DNA from: Pseudomonas sp. KU43P
GTDB taxonomy: Bacteria; Pseudomonadota; Gammaproteobacteria; Pseudomonadales; Pseudomonadaceae
NCBI RefSeq assembly: GCF_033095865.1
Contig: NZ_AP019365.1
Coordinates: 3,259,501-3,323,500 of the forward strand
Length of the DNA: 64,000 bases
Direction: 5' to 3'
Shown: positions 36,397-50,424 of the stretch, piece by piece
Position numbering within the stretch: position 1 is the stretch's first letter
Layout of the letters: each line of letters begins with the position of its first letter
Made by a program: the position numbers and the translations under genes
Notes under the pieces: generated by a model
The model's input: the letters and a program-made list of their open reading frames with translations, nothing else
The model's database searches: none
Told to the model about the DNA's origin: nothing

Positions 36397-37788
36397 ATGC
36401 GACCTTTCTGGCTCGAACAAGCCCTGAAGAACCAGCCCGACGAACCCTGCCCGCCCCTTGGGCAGAACATCAATGCCGATGTCTGCATCGTCGGCGGCGG
36501 CTATACCGGCCTGTGGACCGCCATCATGCTCAAGGAGCAGAACCCCGACCTCGATGTGGTCATCGTCGAAGCCGACATCTGCGGCGCGGGAGCAAGCGGG
36601 CGCAACGGCGGGTGTGCGCTGTCCTGGTCCGCGAAGTTCTTTACCCTGGAGCGCCTGTTCGGGCTCGAAGAGGCCGTGCGCCTGGTCAAGGCGTCGGAAC
36701 ACAGCATCTACGCCATCGGCGCCTTCTGCAAAAAGTACGGCGTGGATGCCGATTACCGTCTCGACGGCACGCTGTACACCTCCACCAGCCAGGCCCAAGT
36801 CGGCTCCACCGACGCGGTGGTCGCCGCGCTGGAGCGCCATGGCATAAACACCTTCTCCAAGCGCGCACTCGCCGATGTGCAACGCATGTCCGGCTCTGCC
36901 CAGCACCTTGAAGGCTGGTATTCACCCGCCGCAGCCAGCGTACAGCCGGCCAAGCTGGTGCGTGGCATGCGGCGGGTTGCGCTGGGGCTGGGGGTACGTA
37001 TCCATGAAGGGTCACCCATGGTCGGCCTGGACCAAGGGCAGCCGGCATCGGTCATCACCCCCCATGGCAAAGTGACCTGCGGGAAAGTGGTGTTGGCGAT
37101 AAATGCCTGGATGGCGCGGGCATTTCCGCAATTCTCGCGTTCGGTGGCCATTGTCTCGAGCGACATGATCATCACCGAACCTCGGCCGGACCTGCTGGAG
37201 CGCATAGGCCTGACCAGCGGCGTGACCGTGCTCGACTCGCGCATTTTCGTGCACTACTACCACAACACCCCCGACGGGCGAATCATGCTCGGCAAAGGGG
37301 GCAATACCTTTGCGTTCGGCGGGCGCATCCTGCCGGTGTTCGACCAGCCCTCGCCGTATGCGGGCTTGTTGCGCGATTCGCTGGAAAAGTTCTTCCCCGC
37401 CTTTGCCGGCGTCGATATCGCCGCAACCTGGAATGGCCCTTCGGATCGTTCGGTCACCGGCCTGCCCTTCTTCGGCCGCATGGGCGCCAACCGCAATATC
37501 TTCTATGGCTTCGGATACTCAGGCAGTGGCGTGGGGCCCTGTCACATGGGCGGCCAGATCCTGTCGTCGCTGGTGCTGGGGCTGGATAACCCCTGGACGC
37601 GCTCGCCGTTGCTCGATGGCCCTCTCGGGCATTTCCCGCCCGAACCCTTCCGCTATCTGGGTTCATTGATGGTGCGCAACGCCATTCGCCGCAAGGAGCG
37701 CGCCGAGGACCACAACCGACGCCCGCGCCGGCTGGACGTCCACCTGGCCAAGTTCGCCGCCGCAGCCGGCAAGGCGGACAAGTCATGA
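36397..37788 (+). CDS. FAD-dependent oxidoreductase linked to aminophosphonate catabolism
   Basis: A 463-residue DAO-family flavoprotein. CIVGGGYTGLWTAIMLKEQN (about 28-47) binds FAD, GAGASGRNGGCALSWSAKF follows, and FYGFGYSGSGVGPCHMGGQI closes the FAD site. ATG 36397 with GGAGA is better than the longer frame from 36295. FAD enzymes next to phnW/phnX have been reported to oxidise N-methylated 2-aminoethylphosphonate or 2-AEP itself (the PbfC/PbfD types), so it probably widens the substrate range of this pathway. Which of these activities it has cannot be read from sequence. Confidence 0.85.
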   Translation: MRPFWLEQALKNQPDEPCPPLGQNINADVCIVGGGYTGLWTAIMLKEQNPDLDVVIVEADICGAGASGRNGGCALSWSAKFFTLERLFGLEEAVRLVKASEHSIYAIGAFCKKYGVDADYRLDGTLYTSTSQAQVGSTDAVVAALERHGINTFSKRALADVQRMSGSAQHLEGWYSPAAASVQPAKLVRGMRRVALGLGVRIHEGSPMVGLDQGQPASVITPHGKVTCGKVVLAINAWMARAFPQFSRSVAIVSSDMIITEPRPDLLERIGLTSGVTVLDSRIFVHYYHNTPDGRIMLGKGGNTFAFGGRILPVFDQPSPYAGLLRDSLEKFFPAFAGVDIAATWNGPSDRSVTGLPFFGRMGANRNIFYGFGYSGSGVGPCHMGGQILSSLVLGLDNPWTRSPLLDGPLGHFPPEPFRYLGSLMVRNAIRRKERAEDHNRRPRRLDVHLAKFAAAAGKADKS

Positions 37789-37829
37789 GTGATCATCACT
37801 CATAAGCTCAGGTTATTTGTGAAATGTGA

Positions 37830-37847
37830 TAAATCGATTTTCTTTAT
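37830..37847. promoter_or_regulatory. Putative operator, copy 2 (upstream of phnW)
   Basis: TAAATCGATTTTCTTTAT, the partner of the copy at 36309-36326, 68 bp before the phnW start in a short AT-rich gap. Confidence 0.55.
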
Positions 37848-37914
37848 TTTTTCGCCAATGTTTTGATCACGCCATGCATCACTCCTTACAAAAACAACAC
37901 TGCCGGAGAAGATC

Positions 37915-39081
37915 ATGACCAAAGCCGAGTTTCCCGTTTCCCAAGCGCTGGCAACCCCCGCACTGGGCGAACCCTACCTGCTGACCCCTGGGCCGCTGAC
38001 CACGTCCAGGGCCACCAAGGAAGCCATGCTCCGCGACTGGGGCTCATGGGACAAAGCGTTCAACCAGGTGACTGCGCAAGTGCGCAACAGCCTGCTGGCC
38101 ATGGCGGGTGTCACCGATGACAGCTTCGCCTGCGTACCGCTGCAAGGCAGTGGCAGCTACTCGGTAGAAGCAGCGCTGGCCACCGCCATCCCCCGTGACG
38201 GCAAGGCGCTGGTGCTGATGAACGGGGCTTACGGTCAACGCGCCACCAAGACCCTGGAATACCTCGGCCGCGCGTTCATCACCCTGGACAAAGGCGACTA
38301 CCTGCCGCCGCAACCCGACGAAGTGGATGCCCTGCTCAAGGCCAACCCCGACGTCACCAACGTGTTTCTGGTTCACTGCGAAACCAGCTCGGGCATCCTC
38401 AACCCGCTGCGGGAAATCGCCGACGTGGTCAAAGCCCATGGCAAGAGCCTGATCATCGATGCGATGAGCTCCTTCGGCGCGGTACCGCTGACCGTTCAGG
38501 ACATTCCGTTCGACGTAGTGGTGTCTTCCGCCAACAAATGCATCGAGGGCATTCCGGGGTTCGGCTTCGTCATCATTCGACGCAGTGTTCTGGAGGCCGC
38601 CAAAGGCCGCGCCAACTCCCTGAGCCTCGACCTGTATGAACAATGGGTCTACATGGAGAAGACCGGCCAGTGGCGGTTCACACCTCCGACCCACAGCGTG
38701 GTGGCCTTCCACAAGGCGCTGGAGCAGCATGACGCCGAAGGTGGCGTGCATGGGCGGCTGGCGCGTTATACCCGCAACCGCGACGTGCTGGTGGCCGGCA
38801 TGCGCGAGCTGGGCTTCAAGACACTGCTCGAAGACCGCTGGCTGTCGCCGATCATCACCACGTTCTTCAGCCCTGAACATCCGAACTTCGAGTTCAAGCG
38901 TTTCTACGATGAACTGAAGTCGCGCAACTTCATCATCTACCCCGGCAAACTGACCGTCGCTGAAAGTTTCCGCATCGGCTGCATCGGCCAAATCGACGAA
39001 TACGTCGTCCACCAGTTGCTGCGCGCCATCGCCGACAGCCTGGTGGCGATGAATGTCGACATGCAGCACGCCACTGCCTGA
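37915..39081 (+). CDS. phnW: 2-aminoethylphosphonate--pyruvate transaminase
   Basis: A 388-residue class-V, fold-type I aminotransferase that converts 2-AEP and pyruvate to phosphonoacetaldehyde and alanine. The motif [11 protein letters not shown] near residue 21, [35 protein letters not shown], and the Schiff-base lysine at about 208 in [14 protein letters not shown] are all as in PhnW. It is about 15-20 residues longer than usual at the N-terminus, with an alternative internal start not obvious. It is followed by a strong terminator; the transporter and phnX come next on the same strand with a separate promoter. Confidence 0.95.
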   Translation: MTKAEFPVSQALATPALGEPYLLTPGPLTTSRATKEAMLRDWGSWDKAFNQVTAQVRNSLLAMAGVTDDSFACVPLQGSGSYSVEAALATAIPRDGKALVLMNGAYGQRATKTLEYLGRAFITLDKGDYLPPQPDEVDALLKANPDVTNVFLVHCETSSGILNPLREIADVVKAHGKSLIIDAMSSFGAVPLTVQDIPFDVVVSSANKCIEGIPGFGFVIIRRSVLEAAKGRANSLSLDLYEQWVYMEKTGQWRFTPPTHSVVAFHKALEQHDAEGGVHGRLARYTRNRDVLVAGMRELGFKTLLEDRWLSPIITTFFSPEHPNFEFKRFYDELKSRNFIIYPGKLTVAESFRIGCIGQIDEYVVHQLLRAIADSLVAMNVDMQHATA

Positions 39082-39092
39082 TCACACCGTTC

Positions 39093-39156
39093 AAAGGCCC
39101 TTGTCGAATCGAGCTGGGGGGCGAGTGGATCGCCCCCTTGGGCAAGGGCCTTTTTT
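39093..39156 (+). terminator. Rho-independent terminator after phnW
   Basis: AAAGGCCCTTG (39093-39103) pairs with CAAGGGCCTTT (39143-39153), with a nested GGGGGCGA/TCGCCCCC stem inside, followed by a T run. This separates phnW transcriptionally from the downstream transporter gene. Confidence 0.85.
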
Positions 39157-39340
39157 CAACCATGGAGCCGCTGACGGGTGCCAGCCACGCGTCAGCGACC
39201 GCACCTCTTGAAAATTGGTCTGTTGCCCACGTGCGGGCAGCAGCTGGCGGGGTGCGCATGGATGCATTGTTCAGTCTCGAAAACAACAACAAAACCAATG
39301 ACTTTGCGCTGTCTGGCACCCACTACGGGATCAGAACACC

Positions 39341-40681
39341 ATGAACAATAATGCAAGTCCTCTCGCAACTGGCTGGAAATCGCTGCAACGTTGGCGCGTG
39401 CAGGTTTTTCTCATTACCTGGGTGGCCTACGCCGCCTTCTACTTCACTCGCAAGGCGTTTTCCGTCGCTAAACTAGGCATTGGCGAAGACCCGGATTTCG
39501 TACTTGAAAAGGCCATGATGGCCAACCTTGATGCCCTGTACCTGACGGCCTACGCCGTGGGCCAGTTTCTCTGGGGCAACTTCTCCGACCGCTTCGGCCC
39601 CAGGGTCGTGGTATTAAGCGGGCTGGTCATCTCTGCGGTAGCAGCCGTGCTCATGGGCACCTACGCCACCCTGCCGATCTTCGCCTCCTGCATGCTGATC
39701 CAGGGCCTTGCCCAGTCCACGGGCTGGTCGGGGCTGTGCAAGAACGTGGGCAGTTTCTTCAGCACCAGTGAACGTGGCCGGGTACTGGGCTACTGGAGCA
39801 CTTCCTACGCGTTCGGCGGGCTGGTGGCGACACCGTTCGCGGGGTGGTGGGCGTACGACGCCTACCACGATTGGCGCATCGCGTTCTTCAGCAGCGCCGC
39901 CGTCGTGCTGGTGGTCGCCGTCCTGTTCTTCCTCCTGCAGCGCAACCGCCCGGAAGACGTGGGGCTGCCCCCCGTCGAGATCGAGCTTGAACCCGTCAGC
40001 AAGGCAGCGGTGCCGCGCGAAAGCATGTGGGCCGGCCTGCGCACGGTGATGAAGAACCGCACCGTGCTGTTCCTGGGCCTTGCCTACTTCATGCTCAAGC
40101 CCGCCCGCTACGCCATCCTGCTGTGGGGGCCGGTGATCATCTATGAGCGGATGCCAGAGATTGGCAAGGTGGCGTCGGCCATCGTACCGACCTCGTTCGA
40201 ACTGGCCGGGTTGGTCGGGCCCATTCTCATCGGCATTGCCTCGGACAAGTACTTCGGCGCCCGTCGCATTCCCGCCTGCGTCCTCAGCCTGGTGGTGCTG
40301 ACGGTCTGCCTGGCCCTGTTCGTGCCGGCCATGCAGAGCGGCAGCCTGTATGTAGTGGTGGGCCTGCTGTTCATGATGGGCCTGACGCTGTATGGGCCAG
40401 ATTCGATGATCAGCGGTTCGGCAGCCATCGACTTCGGCAGCAAGGACGGCGCAGCGTCCGCCGCCGGCTTCGTCAACGGCTGTGGTTCGGTGGGTGCGGT
40501 GCTCGGCGGCCTGCTACCGGGCTATTTCGACACCATCACGGTATTCGTTGTGTTCACGGGGGCCGCACTGCTGGCCGCCTCAATGCTGATCCCGTTCTGG
40601 AACAGCCGCCCCAAGACGGTGGAAAACACCGAAGTGGCTTCGACGCCACTGCAGCCTGCCGCGCTCGGCACCAATTCCTGA
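39341..40681 (+). CDS. MFS transporter, organophosphate antiporter (OPA) type
   Basis: A 446-residue carrier of about 12 helices in the GlpT/UhpT/PgtP group: WVAYAAFYFTRKAFSVAK near the start (the family motif with the substrate-binding arginine), GNFSDRFGPRVVV, and MGLTLYGPDSMISGSAAIDF near the end, typical of OPA proteins. Family substrates are phosphorylated compounds exchanged for phosphate. Between phnW and phnX, uptake of an aminophosphonate, perhaps against the released phosphate, is the natural inference. Confidence 0.88.
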   Translation: MNNNASPLATGWKSLQRWRVQVFLITWVAYAAFYFTRKAFSVAKLGIGEDPDFVLEKAMMANLDALYLTAYAVGQFLWGNFSDRFGPRVVVLSGLVISAVAAVLMGTYATLPIFASCMLIQGLAQSTGWSGLCKNVGSFFSTSERGRVLGYWSTSYAFGGLVATPFAGWWAYDAYHDWRIAFFSSAAVVLVVAVLFFLLQRNRPEDVGLPPVEIELEPVSKAAVPRESMWAGLRTVMKNRTVLFLGLAYFMLKPARYAILLWGPVIIYERMPEIGKVASAIVPTSFELAGLVGPILIGIASDKYFGARRIPACVLSLVVLTVCLALFVPAMQSGSLYVVVGLLFMMGLTLYGPDSMISGSAAIDFGSKDGAASAAGFVNGCGSVGAVLGGLLPGYFDTITVFVVFTGAALLAASMLIPFWNSRPKTVENTEVASTPLQPAALGTNS

Positions 40682-40720
40682 CATCGACCTGTCCTTGAAA
40701 CACTCACTGGAGCAACGTCC

Positions 40721-41548
40721 ATGAATTATGAAACGCCATCAAAACTGCAAGCCGTCGTCCTCGACTGGGCCGGCACCGTCGTCGATTTCGGCTCTTTCGC
40801 GCCGACGCAGATTTTTGTCGAAGCCTTCGCCGAGTTCGGCGTCAAGGTTTCGCTGGAGGAAGCCCGTGGCCCGATGGGCATGGGCAAGTGGGACCACATC
40901 CGCACCCTTTGCGACATTCCTGAAATTGCCGAACGCTATCACAAGGTATTTGGCCGCACGCCTACCGATGATGATGTGACGGCGCTGTACAACCGCTTCA
41001 TGCCCTTGCAGATCGAAAAGATCGCCGTCCATTCCGCGCTGATACCGGGCGCACTGGAAACCATCGCCGACGTGCGCCGCAGGGGCATGAAGGTCGGTTC
41101 CTGCTCCGGCTACCCGAAAGTGGTGATGGACAAGGTGGTGGAGCTCGCCAAACAGAACGGCTACGTCGCCGACCATGTAGTGGCTACGGACGAGACGCCC
41201 AATGGGCGCCCCTGGCCTTCGCAGGCACTGGCCAACGTCATCGCCCTGGGCATCGATGATGTCGCGGCCTGCGTGAAGGTGGACGACACCTGGCCAGGCA
41301 TCCTCGAAGGCCGCAAGGCGGGCATGTGGACGGTTGCCCTGACCTGTTCGGGCAACGCGTTGGGGCTGCCTTATCAGCTCTACAAGGCACTGCCATCGGA
41401 CAAGCTGGCCGAAGAGCGTGCGCGCATCGTCAAGATGTTCGAGCCGTCTCGCCCGCACTACCTGATCGACACCATCGTCGACCTGCCGGCGGTGATCGAG
41501 GACATCAACCAGCGCCTGGCTCGCGGAGAAACGCCGCAAGCTTGCTGA
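40721..41548 (+). CDS. phnX: Phosphonoacetaldehyde hydrolase (phosphonatase)
   Basis: A 275-residue HAD-superfamily enzyme splitting phosphonoacetaldehyde to acetaldehyde and phosphate. The nucleophile is Asp15 in LDWAGTV (the PhnX form, with alanine, not the usual DxD). The Schiff-base lysine is Lys56 in [11 protein letters not shown] in the cap domain; GSCSGYP and [12 protein letters not shown] provide the remaining HAD motifs. It is 39 bp after the transporter, so cotranscription is likely. Confidence 0.96.
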   Translation: MNYETPSKLQAVVLDWAGTVVDFGSFAPTQIFVEAFAEFGVKVSLEEARGPMGMGKWDHIRTLCDIPEIAERYHKVFGRTPTDDDVTALYNRFMPLQIEKIAVHSALIPGALETIADVRRRGMKVGSCSGYPKVVMDKVVELAKQNGYVADHVVATDETPNGRPWPSQALANVIALGIDDVAACVKVDDTWPGILEGRKAGMWTVALTCSGNALGLPYQLYKALPSDKLAEERARIVKMFEPSRPHYLIDTIVDLPAVIEDINQRLARGETPQAC

Positions 41549-41609
41549 CTGCCCCTGGGCGGGGCCCGCTGGCCCTGCCCTTGCCAAAATGACCACAAGG
41601 AAAATCATC

Positions 41610-43130
<1,521 letters not shown>

Positions 43131-43159
43131 ACCGGGCCGGCCTGGGGCTGCCTTGCAGC

Positions 43160-43187
43160 CCATCGCCGGCAAGCCGGCGCCTGCAGG
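43160..43187. repeat. Single REP element
   Basis: GCCGGCAAGCCGGC palindrome followed by GCCTGCAGG, between the ALDH and chemoreceptor genes. Confidence 0.7.
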
Positions 43188-43230
43188 GAACAGGTGGGGG
43201 TCGGCACTTTCTCAATCGGCGGAACCTTCA

Positions 43231-45114
43231 ATGAAAATCCGTTACAAGGTAAGCCTTGTGGCTGCCTGTGTGCTGTGCGTTACAACCAGCCTGTTGACCC
43301 TGACCCAAGTCAGCCAGGTGCGTACCCTGCTGCGCGACCAGGTACAGGCGAGCATCTTCGAGACCAGCAATGCCGTGGCGCGCCAGATCGAGAACTGGCT
43401 GAATGGCAAGCTGCACCTGATGGACCTGGCTGCCCAGGCGATCGATAGCCAGTACAGCCCGCAAACCACCCAGCGCATCTTCGACGCGCCCTTGCTTAAG
43501 GACGAGTTCAAGCTGGTGTTCGGCGCCCTCCAAGCGGATGGCAAACCCATCAAGAACAGCGCACCGTGGAACCCGAAAACTGACTATGACGGCCGAACCC
43601 GCCCTTGGTATGCAACCGGCAAGGCCGCAGGCCAGGCAGTTCTGACCGAGCCCTACAAGGACTCCACCAGCGGCGAGATCCTGATTTCGGCGGTCGCCCA
43701 AATCAGCGATGCAGGCCGCCCGCTGGGCGTGTTCGGCGGTGACATCCGCCTGACCACGGTGGCCGAGGCCATCAATACCCTGGACTTCGGCGGCGCCGGT
43801 TATGCGTTCCTGCTGAACAGCAACGGTGCCATCATTTCCCACCCGAACGCCGAGCTCAACGGCAAGCCCTACAGCGAACTGTTCGGCGGCAGCACCCCAC
43901 CCCTCGACGGCCAGCTCCAGGACATCACTCGCAACGGCAAGCCCCTGCTGGTGTCGTTCATCCCGCTCACGGGCCTCAAGGGCTTGGACTGGTACATCGG
44001 CGTGGTGCTGGAGCAGGACATCGTCATGGCCGCCGCCCATACCCTGACCTGGCGAGCGGTCATCGGCACCGCCCTGGGCGTGTTGCTGAGCCTGCTGGTG
44101 CTGGGCCTGATGGTCCGCCGCCTGCTCTGGCCGATGGACCGCCTCAAGCAGTCGCTTGAAGACATCAACCGCGGCGAAGGCGACCTGACCCGCCAGCTGC
44201 AGGTGTCGGGCAACGACGAAGTGGCCCTGGTTTCCCGGGAGTTCAACCACCTGCTGGCCAACCTCAAGACGCTCATCAGCGATGTAAAAGGCCGCTCGCA
44301 ACAGGTACGCGAAAGCACCACCGCGACCTCCAGCGCAGCCGACCAAGCCGCCGGCCGGGTGCAGCTGCAATTGCAGGAACTCGACCAGCTGGCCACAGCC
44401 ATGGCCGAGATGGCCGCGACTGCCGAAGACGTGGCGCGCAACGCCCAGGCGGCGGCCGAGGCAGCGCTGGTGGCCACCGAGCAGACCACTGGCGGGGTCG
44501 CGCTGGTGTCTCGCTCCACCGGGGCGATCAAGCGCCTGGCCAACGAAATGAACGACACCGGCCAGGCCATCAACGAGCTGTCCGCCCTCAGCCAGCGCAT
44601 CGAATCGATCGTGGCGGTGATCACCAGTATTGCCGACCAGACCAACCTGCTCGCACTCAACGCCGCCATCGAGGCGGCCCGTGCCGGCGAGTCGGGCCGC
44701 GGCTTCGCGGTGGTAGCCGATGAGGTGCGCTCGCTGGCCTCGCGCACGCAGCAGTCCACCCAGGAAATCCGCGAAATGATCGAGCAGTTGCAAAGCGGCG
44801 TGAAGCACGCCCAGGGGCGCATGCAGCAAAGCCGTGAAACCGCCAGCAGGACCGCCGAGGACGCCGTTGCCGCCAATCAGACCCTCGACCGTATCCGCGA
44901 GGCGATCCAGCGCATCAACGACATGAACCTGCAGATTGCCGCCGCCGCTGAACAGCAGAGCGTCACCAGCGAAGAAATCAACCGCAACACCACCACGATC
45001 CGCGACATCAGCCTGGCGGTTTCCGGCAGTGCGGACAAACAGGTCGCGCAGTGCTCAGTGATGGTCGAACACGTCGGCCAGCAGGATCGACTGCTCAGCC
45101 GTTTCAAGATCTGA
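43231..45114 (+). CDS. Methyl-accepting chemotaxis protein with dCache domain
   Basis: A 627-residue chemoreceptor. TM1 is about 7-28 ([20 protein letters not shown]). A periplasmic dCache_1 domain covers about 35-270, with the amine-ligand type segment [17 protein letters not shown] and a conserved aspartate in [10 protein letters not shown]2 is about 278-302, then a HAMP domain and the cytoplasmic hairpin with [20 protein letters not shown] and [18 protein letters not shown]. In Pseudomonas this architecture senses amino acids, polyamines or GABA. Its place between acetaldehyde dehydrogenase and acetyl-CoA synthetase hints at a ligand from this pathway, but that is inference. Confidence 0.9.
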   Translation: MKIRYKVSLVAACVLCVTTSLLTLTQVSQVRTLLRDQVQASIFETSNAVARQIENWLNGKLHLMDLAAQAIDSQYSPQTTQRIFDAPLLKDEFKLVFGALQADGKPIKNSAPWNPKTDYDGRTRPWYATGKAAGQAVLTEPYKDSTSGEILISAVAQISDAGRPLGVFGGDIRLTTVAEAINTLDFGGAGYAFLLNSNGAIISHPNAELNGKPYSELFGGSTPPLDGQLQDITRNGKPLLVSFIPLTGLKGLDWYIGVVLEQDIVMAAAHTLTWRAVIGTALGVLLSLLVLGLMVRRLLWPMDRLKQSLEDINRGEGDLTRQLQVSGNDEVALVSREFNHLLANLKTLISDVKGRSQQVRESTTATSSAADQAAGRVQLQLQELDQLATAMAEMAATAEDVARNAQAAAEAALVATEQTTGGVALVSRSTGAIKRLANEMNDTGQAINELSALSQRIESIVAVITSIADQTNLLALNAAIEAARAGESGRGFAVVADEVRSLASRTQQSTQEIREMIEQLQSGVKHAQGRMQQSRETASRTAEDAVAANQTLDRIREAIQRINDMNLQIAAAAEQQSVTSEEINRNTTTIRDISLAVSGSADKQVAQCSVMVEHVGQQDRLLSRFKI

Positions 45115-45166
45115 GGCGCACTCCGTGACAGCACAAAACAACAACTCTTGCACCGAGGTAACACAG

Positions 45167-47128
<1,962 letters not shown>

Positions 47129-47135
47129 TGGTGCG

Positions 47136-47220
47136 GGGGCCGCTTTGCGGCCCCATCGCCGGCAAGCCCTCTCCCACACTGCGCGATCCCTGTGGGAGCT
47201 GGCTTGCCAGCCATGGGGCC
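47136..47220. repeat. Hairpin plus REP element after acsA
   Basis: GGGGCCGC-TTT-GCGGCCCC (47136-47154) directly followed by an inverted REP pair ending near 47220. The hairpin probably ends the acsA transcript; a second function as terminator for the convergent oxidoreductase gene is possible. Confidence 0.7.
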
Positions 47221-47242
47221 CACCCCCTATTCAGCGGCGTGA

Positions 47243-47947
47243 TCAACGCGGCAACGGATACAACGCCTCATCGAACTGCTCCAGCCGCGGAAAGCTCATC
47301 GGCAGATCATCCGACAACTGCTCCAGCCGCTGCTGATAGCTGCGCAGAAATTCCTTGCGCGCCTCGTCATTGATATACGGCACATGCCACGCCACGAACG
47401 GCTCCAGTACCTCGAACCCGACATACGCCAAAGTCCCACGCAGAATCGGCCGCAGCATGTCCTCCAGCGGCCCATGGATCGCCCCTTCGCCAAACATGTG
47501 CTCACGCCCACCAAGGGTCACGGTCACCAGCGCACGCTTGCCGGCCAGCCCGCCCTGGTCGTAGAAGCGCTTGCCGCCATAGCACACGCCCGACACCAGC
47601 ACCCGGTCGATCCAGCCCTTGAGCATCGCCGGCGCCGAGAACCAGAAGATCGGGAAGTTCAGCACCAGCAGGTCGGCCCACAACAGCTTGTCCAGTTCCT
47701 GCTTGATATCTGGCGCGATGGACCCGCTCTTCACCCCCAGCCGCTGTTCCAGCGCGTACACCAGGTAGTCCGGGTTCTCCCGGTGGCTGAAGTCATCGGC
47801 ACTGGCCACCGGGTTCCAGCCCATGGCGTACAGGTCGCTGACCTGCACCTCATGGCCCTGGGCACGGAAGGTTTCCGCCGCCTGGTCACGTAGCGCGGCA
47901 GTGAAGGATTGGGGCTCGGGGTGGGCGTGAACGATCAGGACTTTCAT
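47243..47947 (-). CDS. Flavodoxin-fold NAD(P)H quinone oxidoreductase (MdaB/NQO family)
   Basis: A 234-residue protein. The flavodoxin_2 fold opens with KVLIVHAHPEPQSFTAALRD, an FMN/FAD phosphate loop, and continues with LLVLNFPIFWFSAPAMLKGWIDRV, a diagnostic segment of the NQO1/MdaB/KefF group. Such enzymes reduce quinones or nitro groups by two electrons. ATG 47947 follows GAGGA; a TTG two codons upstream is less likely. It is the last gene of the minus-strand ABC cluster, 9 bp behind the ATPase. Confidence 0.88.
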   Translation of the reverse strand: MKVLIVHAHPEPQSFTAALRDQAAETFRAQGHEVQVSDLYAMGWNPVASADDFSHRENPDYLVYALEQRLGVKSGSIAPDIKQELDKLLWADLLVLNFPIFWFSAPAMLKGWIDRVLVSGVCYGGKRFYDQGGLAGKRALVTVTLGGREHMFGEGAIHGPLEDMLRPILRGTLAYVGFEVLEPFVAWHVPYINDEARKEFLRSYQQRLEQLSDDLPMSFPRLEQFDEALYPLPR

Positions 47948-47956
47948 GGGCAATCC

Positions 47957-49591
47957 TCAAACAGTTGCCAAAGGGGAAGTAGGGTTGCGGGCCGCCAGCA
48001 GACGGTCGAGCCAGTCTGGGTCCATTTCCGGCTCGCAGGAGAACAGCAACCCGGTGTAGTCACGGAACGGCGGCCGGAAAATCGCTTCGCGGCTGCCGTG
48101 GTCGACCACTCGCCCGCGCTGCATAACCAGCACCTCGTCGGCAATGGCGCGCACCGTGGCCACATCATGGGTGATGAACAAGTAGGCCACGTTCAGCTCG
48201 CGCTGGATGCGGTCGAGCAGTTTCAGCACGCCTTCGGCCACCAGCTGGTCGAGCGCCGAGGTCACTTCGTCGCAGATGATCAGTTGCGGCTCGGCGGCCA
48301 GCGCGCGGGCAATACAGATGCGCTGCTTCTGCCCACCGGACAGCTCGCGCGGCAGGCGGTCCATGTACTTGGCCGGCTCCAGGTCGATCATCCGCAGCAA
48401 CTCGGCGACCCGCTCGCGCAGCGCCTTGCCCTTGAGGCCCAGGTAGAAGCTCAAGGGCCGGCCAATGATGTCGACGATGCGCTGGCGGGGGTTGAGCGCC
48501 GTGTCGGGGATCTGGTAGATCATCTGGATGCGCCGCAGTTGTTCCTTGCTGCGCTGGCGATAGTCCGCCGGCAGCGGCTCGCCGTCATACAGCACTTGGC
48601 CAGAGCTGGGCTGCAGCAGGCCGCTGATCAAGCGTGCCGTGGTGCTCTTGCCGCTGCCCGACTCGCCGATCACCGCCAGGGTCTGGCCGCGATACAGCTT
48701 CAGCGAAACGTCGTGCAGCACAGGCTGGTGGCCATAGCTGGCATTGGCATTGCGCACTTCGAGCAAGGGTTGTTCATGGCCAGGGCAGGCCTTGGGCGAG
48801 GTATGGAAATTGCGCACCGCCCACAGCGACTGGGTGTAGGCCTGCTGCGGCGCGCTGAGCATGGTGCGTGTCTGCGCCTCCTCCACCAGGCTGCCGTGGC
48901 GCAGCACCATGATGCGGTCGGCCATCTGCGCCACCACCGCCAGGTCATGGCTGATGTAGAGTGCGGCGCTGCCGAAGGTCTTCACTGCATCGCGGATCGC
49001 CGCGAGCACTTCGATCTGGGTGGTGACGTCCAGCGCCGTGGTCGGTTCGTCGAAGATGATCAGGTCGGGGTGGCAGGCCATCGCCATCGCCGTCATCACC
49101 CGCTGCAACTGGCCGCCGGACAACTGGTGCGGGTAGCGCTGGCCGATGTGCTCGGGGTCTGGCAGGCGCAGGATGCGGTACAGCTCCACGGCCTCGGCTT
49201 GGGCCTTGGCGCGGTCGATGCCGCCGTTGATCACTGCCGTTTCCACGTGCTGGTCGATCAGCCGGTGGGCCGGGTTGAACGAGGCTGCGGCGCTCTGCGC
49301 GACATAGGCAATGCGCAGGCCGCGCAGCTTGCGCAGGGTTTGGGCGCTGGCTTCAAGCAGCTGGATGCCGTCGAAGCACACACTGCCCCCGGTGATCCGG
49401 CAACCGTCGCGCACATAACCCATGGACGCCAGACCCAGGGTCGACTTGCCGGCCCCGGACTCACCGATCAGCCCCAGCACTTCGCCGCGCTTGAGCGTAA
49501 GGTCAATGCCCTTGATCAGCGGGTGCCAGGCATTCTCGTAGTGGCCTTCGATGCGCAGGCCACGGATTTCCAGCAAGGTATCGTTGCTCAT
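47957..49591 (-). CDS. Peptide/nickel-type ABC transporter, fused double ATPase
   Basis: A 544-residue protein with two complete nucleotide-binding domains, the equivalent of DppD and DppF in one chain. NBD1: Walker [10 protein letters not shown], signature LSGGQLQR, Walker [12 protein letters not shown]2 (about 270-544): [25 protein letters not shown], followed by the oligopeptide C-terminal segment. In NBD2's Walker B the usual Pro after Glu is Val, seen in this subfamily. The start ATG 49591 is 3 bp past the DppC-like stop. Confidence 0.92.
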   Translation of the reverse strand: MSNDTLLEIRGLRIEGHYENAWHPLIKGIDLTLKRGEVLGLIGESGAGKSTLGLASMGYVRDGCRITGGSVCFDGIQLLEASAQTLRKLRGLRIAYVAQSAAASFNPAHRLIDQHVETAVINGGIDRAKAQAEAVELYRILRLPDPEHIGQRYPHQLSGGQLQRVMTAMAMACHPDLIIFDEPTTALDVTTQIEVLAAIRDAVKTFGSAALYISHDLAVVAQMADRIMVLRHGSLVEEAQTRTMLSAPQQAYTQSLWAVRNFHTSPKACPGHEQPLLEVRNANASYGHQPVLHDVSLKLYRGQTLAVIGESGSGKSTTARLISGLLQPSSGQVLYDGEPLPADYRQRSKEQLRRIQMIYQIPDTALNPRQRIVDIIGRPLSFYLGLKGKALRERVAELLRMIDLEPAKYMDRLPRELSGGQKQRICIARALAAEPQLIICDEVTSALDQLVAEGVLKLLDRIQRELNVAYLFITHDVATVRAIADEVLVMQRGRVVDHGSREAIFRPPFRDYTGLLFSCEPEMDPDWLDRLLAARNPTSPLATV

Positions 49592-49593
49592 GC

Positions 49594-50421
49594 TCAGCAC
49601 TCCTTCAGGCCACTGGACAGGTGCAGCACCCAGTCGACGACGAAGTTCACGCTCACCGTGATCAACGCCACCGCCAGGGCCGGAAGTAGCGGGCTGATGT
49701 CACCGAAGGTGATCAGCACCGCGTTGTCGCGCACCATGCTGCCCCAGTCGGCAGTCGGCGGCTGGATGCCCAGGCCGAGGAACGACAAGGCGCTGATGAA
49801 CAGGAAGACGAAGCAGAAACGTAGGCCAAACTCGGCGATCAGCGGCGCGGCGGCGTTGGGCAGCACTTCGCGGCTGACCAGCCACCACAGCCCTTCGCCA
49901 CGCAGCCGCGCCGCCTCGACGAAGTCCTGCACCACCACGTTCATCGCCACTGCCCGCGACAGGCGGAACACCCGCGTGGCATCGAGCAGCGCGATCACCA
50001 GCACCAGCGAGGTGGCGGTGGTGCCGACCACGCTGAGGATCAGCAAGGCAAAGATCAGTTGCGGAATGGCCATCAGGATATCCACGACCCGCGACAGGCC
50101 CTGGTCGATCCAGCCGCCCTTGATCGCCGCCACCAGCCCGCACAAGCCGCCCAGCAGAAACGCCAGGCTGGTGGTCAGGAAGGCGATGCCCAGGGTGTTG
50201 CGGGCGCCATACAGCAGGCGGCTGAACATGTCGCGGCCAAGGTTGTCGGTGCCCAGCAGGAACTCCGGGCTCCACGGCGCGAAGCCCTCGCCCACCACCT
50301 GGGTTTCGCCGTAGGGCGCCAGCAGCGGTGCAAACAGCGCCACCACGATGTAGGCAACAATCACCAGCAAGCCGAACTTGGCGCTCAAGGGCGCGCGCAG
50401 CAGAGGTGTGATCAGCTTCAT
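49594..50421 (-). CDS. Peptide/nickel-type ABC transporter permease (DppC-like)
   Basis: A 275-residue inner-membrane protein with six helices and the DppC family motif LLGTDNLGRDMFSRLLYGAR near residue 55. The EAA loop reads EAARLRGEGLWWLVSREVLPN. It pairs with the DppB-like permease upstream, with 3 bp between them. Confidence 0.93.
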   Translation of the reverse strand: MKLITPLLRAPLSAKFGLLVIVAYIVVALFAPLLAPYGETQVVGEGFAPWSPEFLLGTDNLGRDMFSRLLYGARNTLGIAFLTTSLAFLLGGLCGLVAAIKGGWIDQGLSRVVDILMAIPQLIFALLILSVVGTTATSLVLVIALLDATRVFRLSRAVAMNVVVQDFVEAARLRGEGLWWLVSREVLPNAAAPLIAEFGLRFCFVFLFISALSFLGLGIQPPTADWGSMVRDNAVLITFGDISPLLPALAVALITVSVNFVVDWVLHLSSGLKEC

Positions 50422-50424
50422 GGT

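Noticed and set aside
47909..50314. Open frame of 801 codons on the plus strand opposite the ABC genes
   Set aside because: It spans the antisense of three well-defined transporter genes and has no motifs; considered a shadow.
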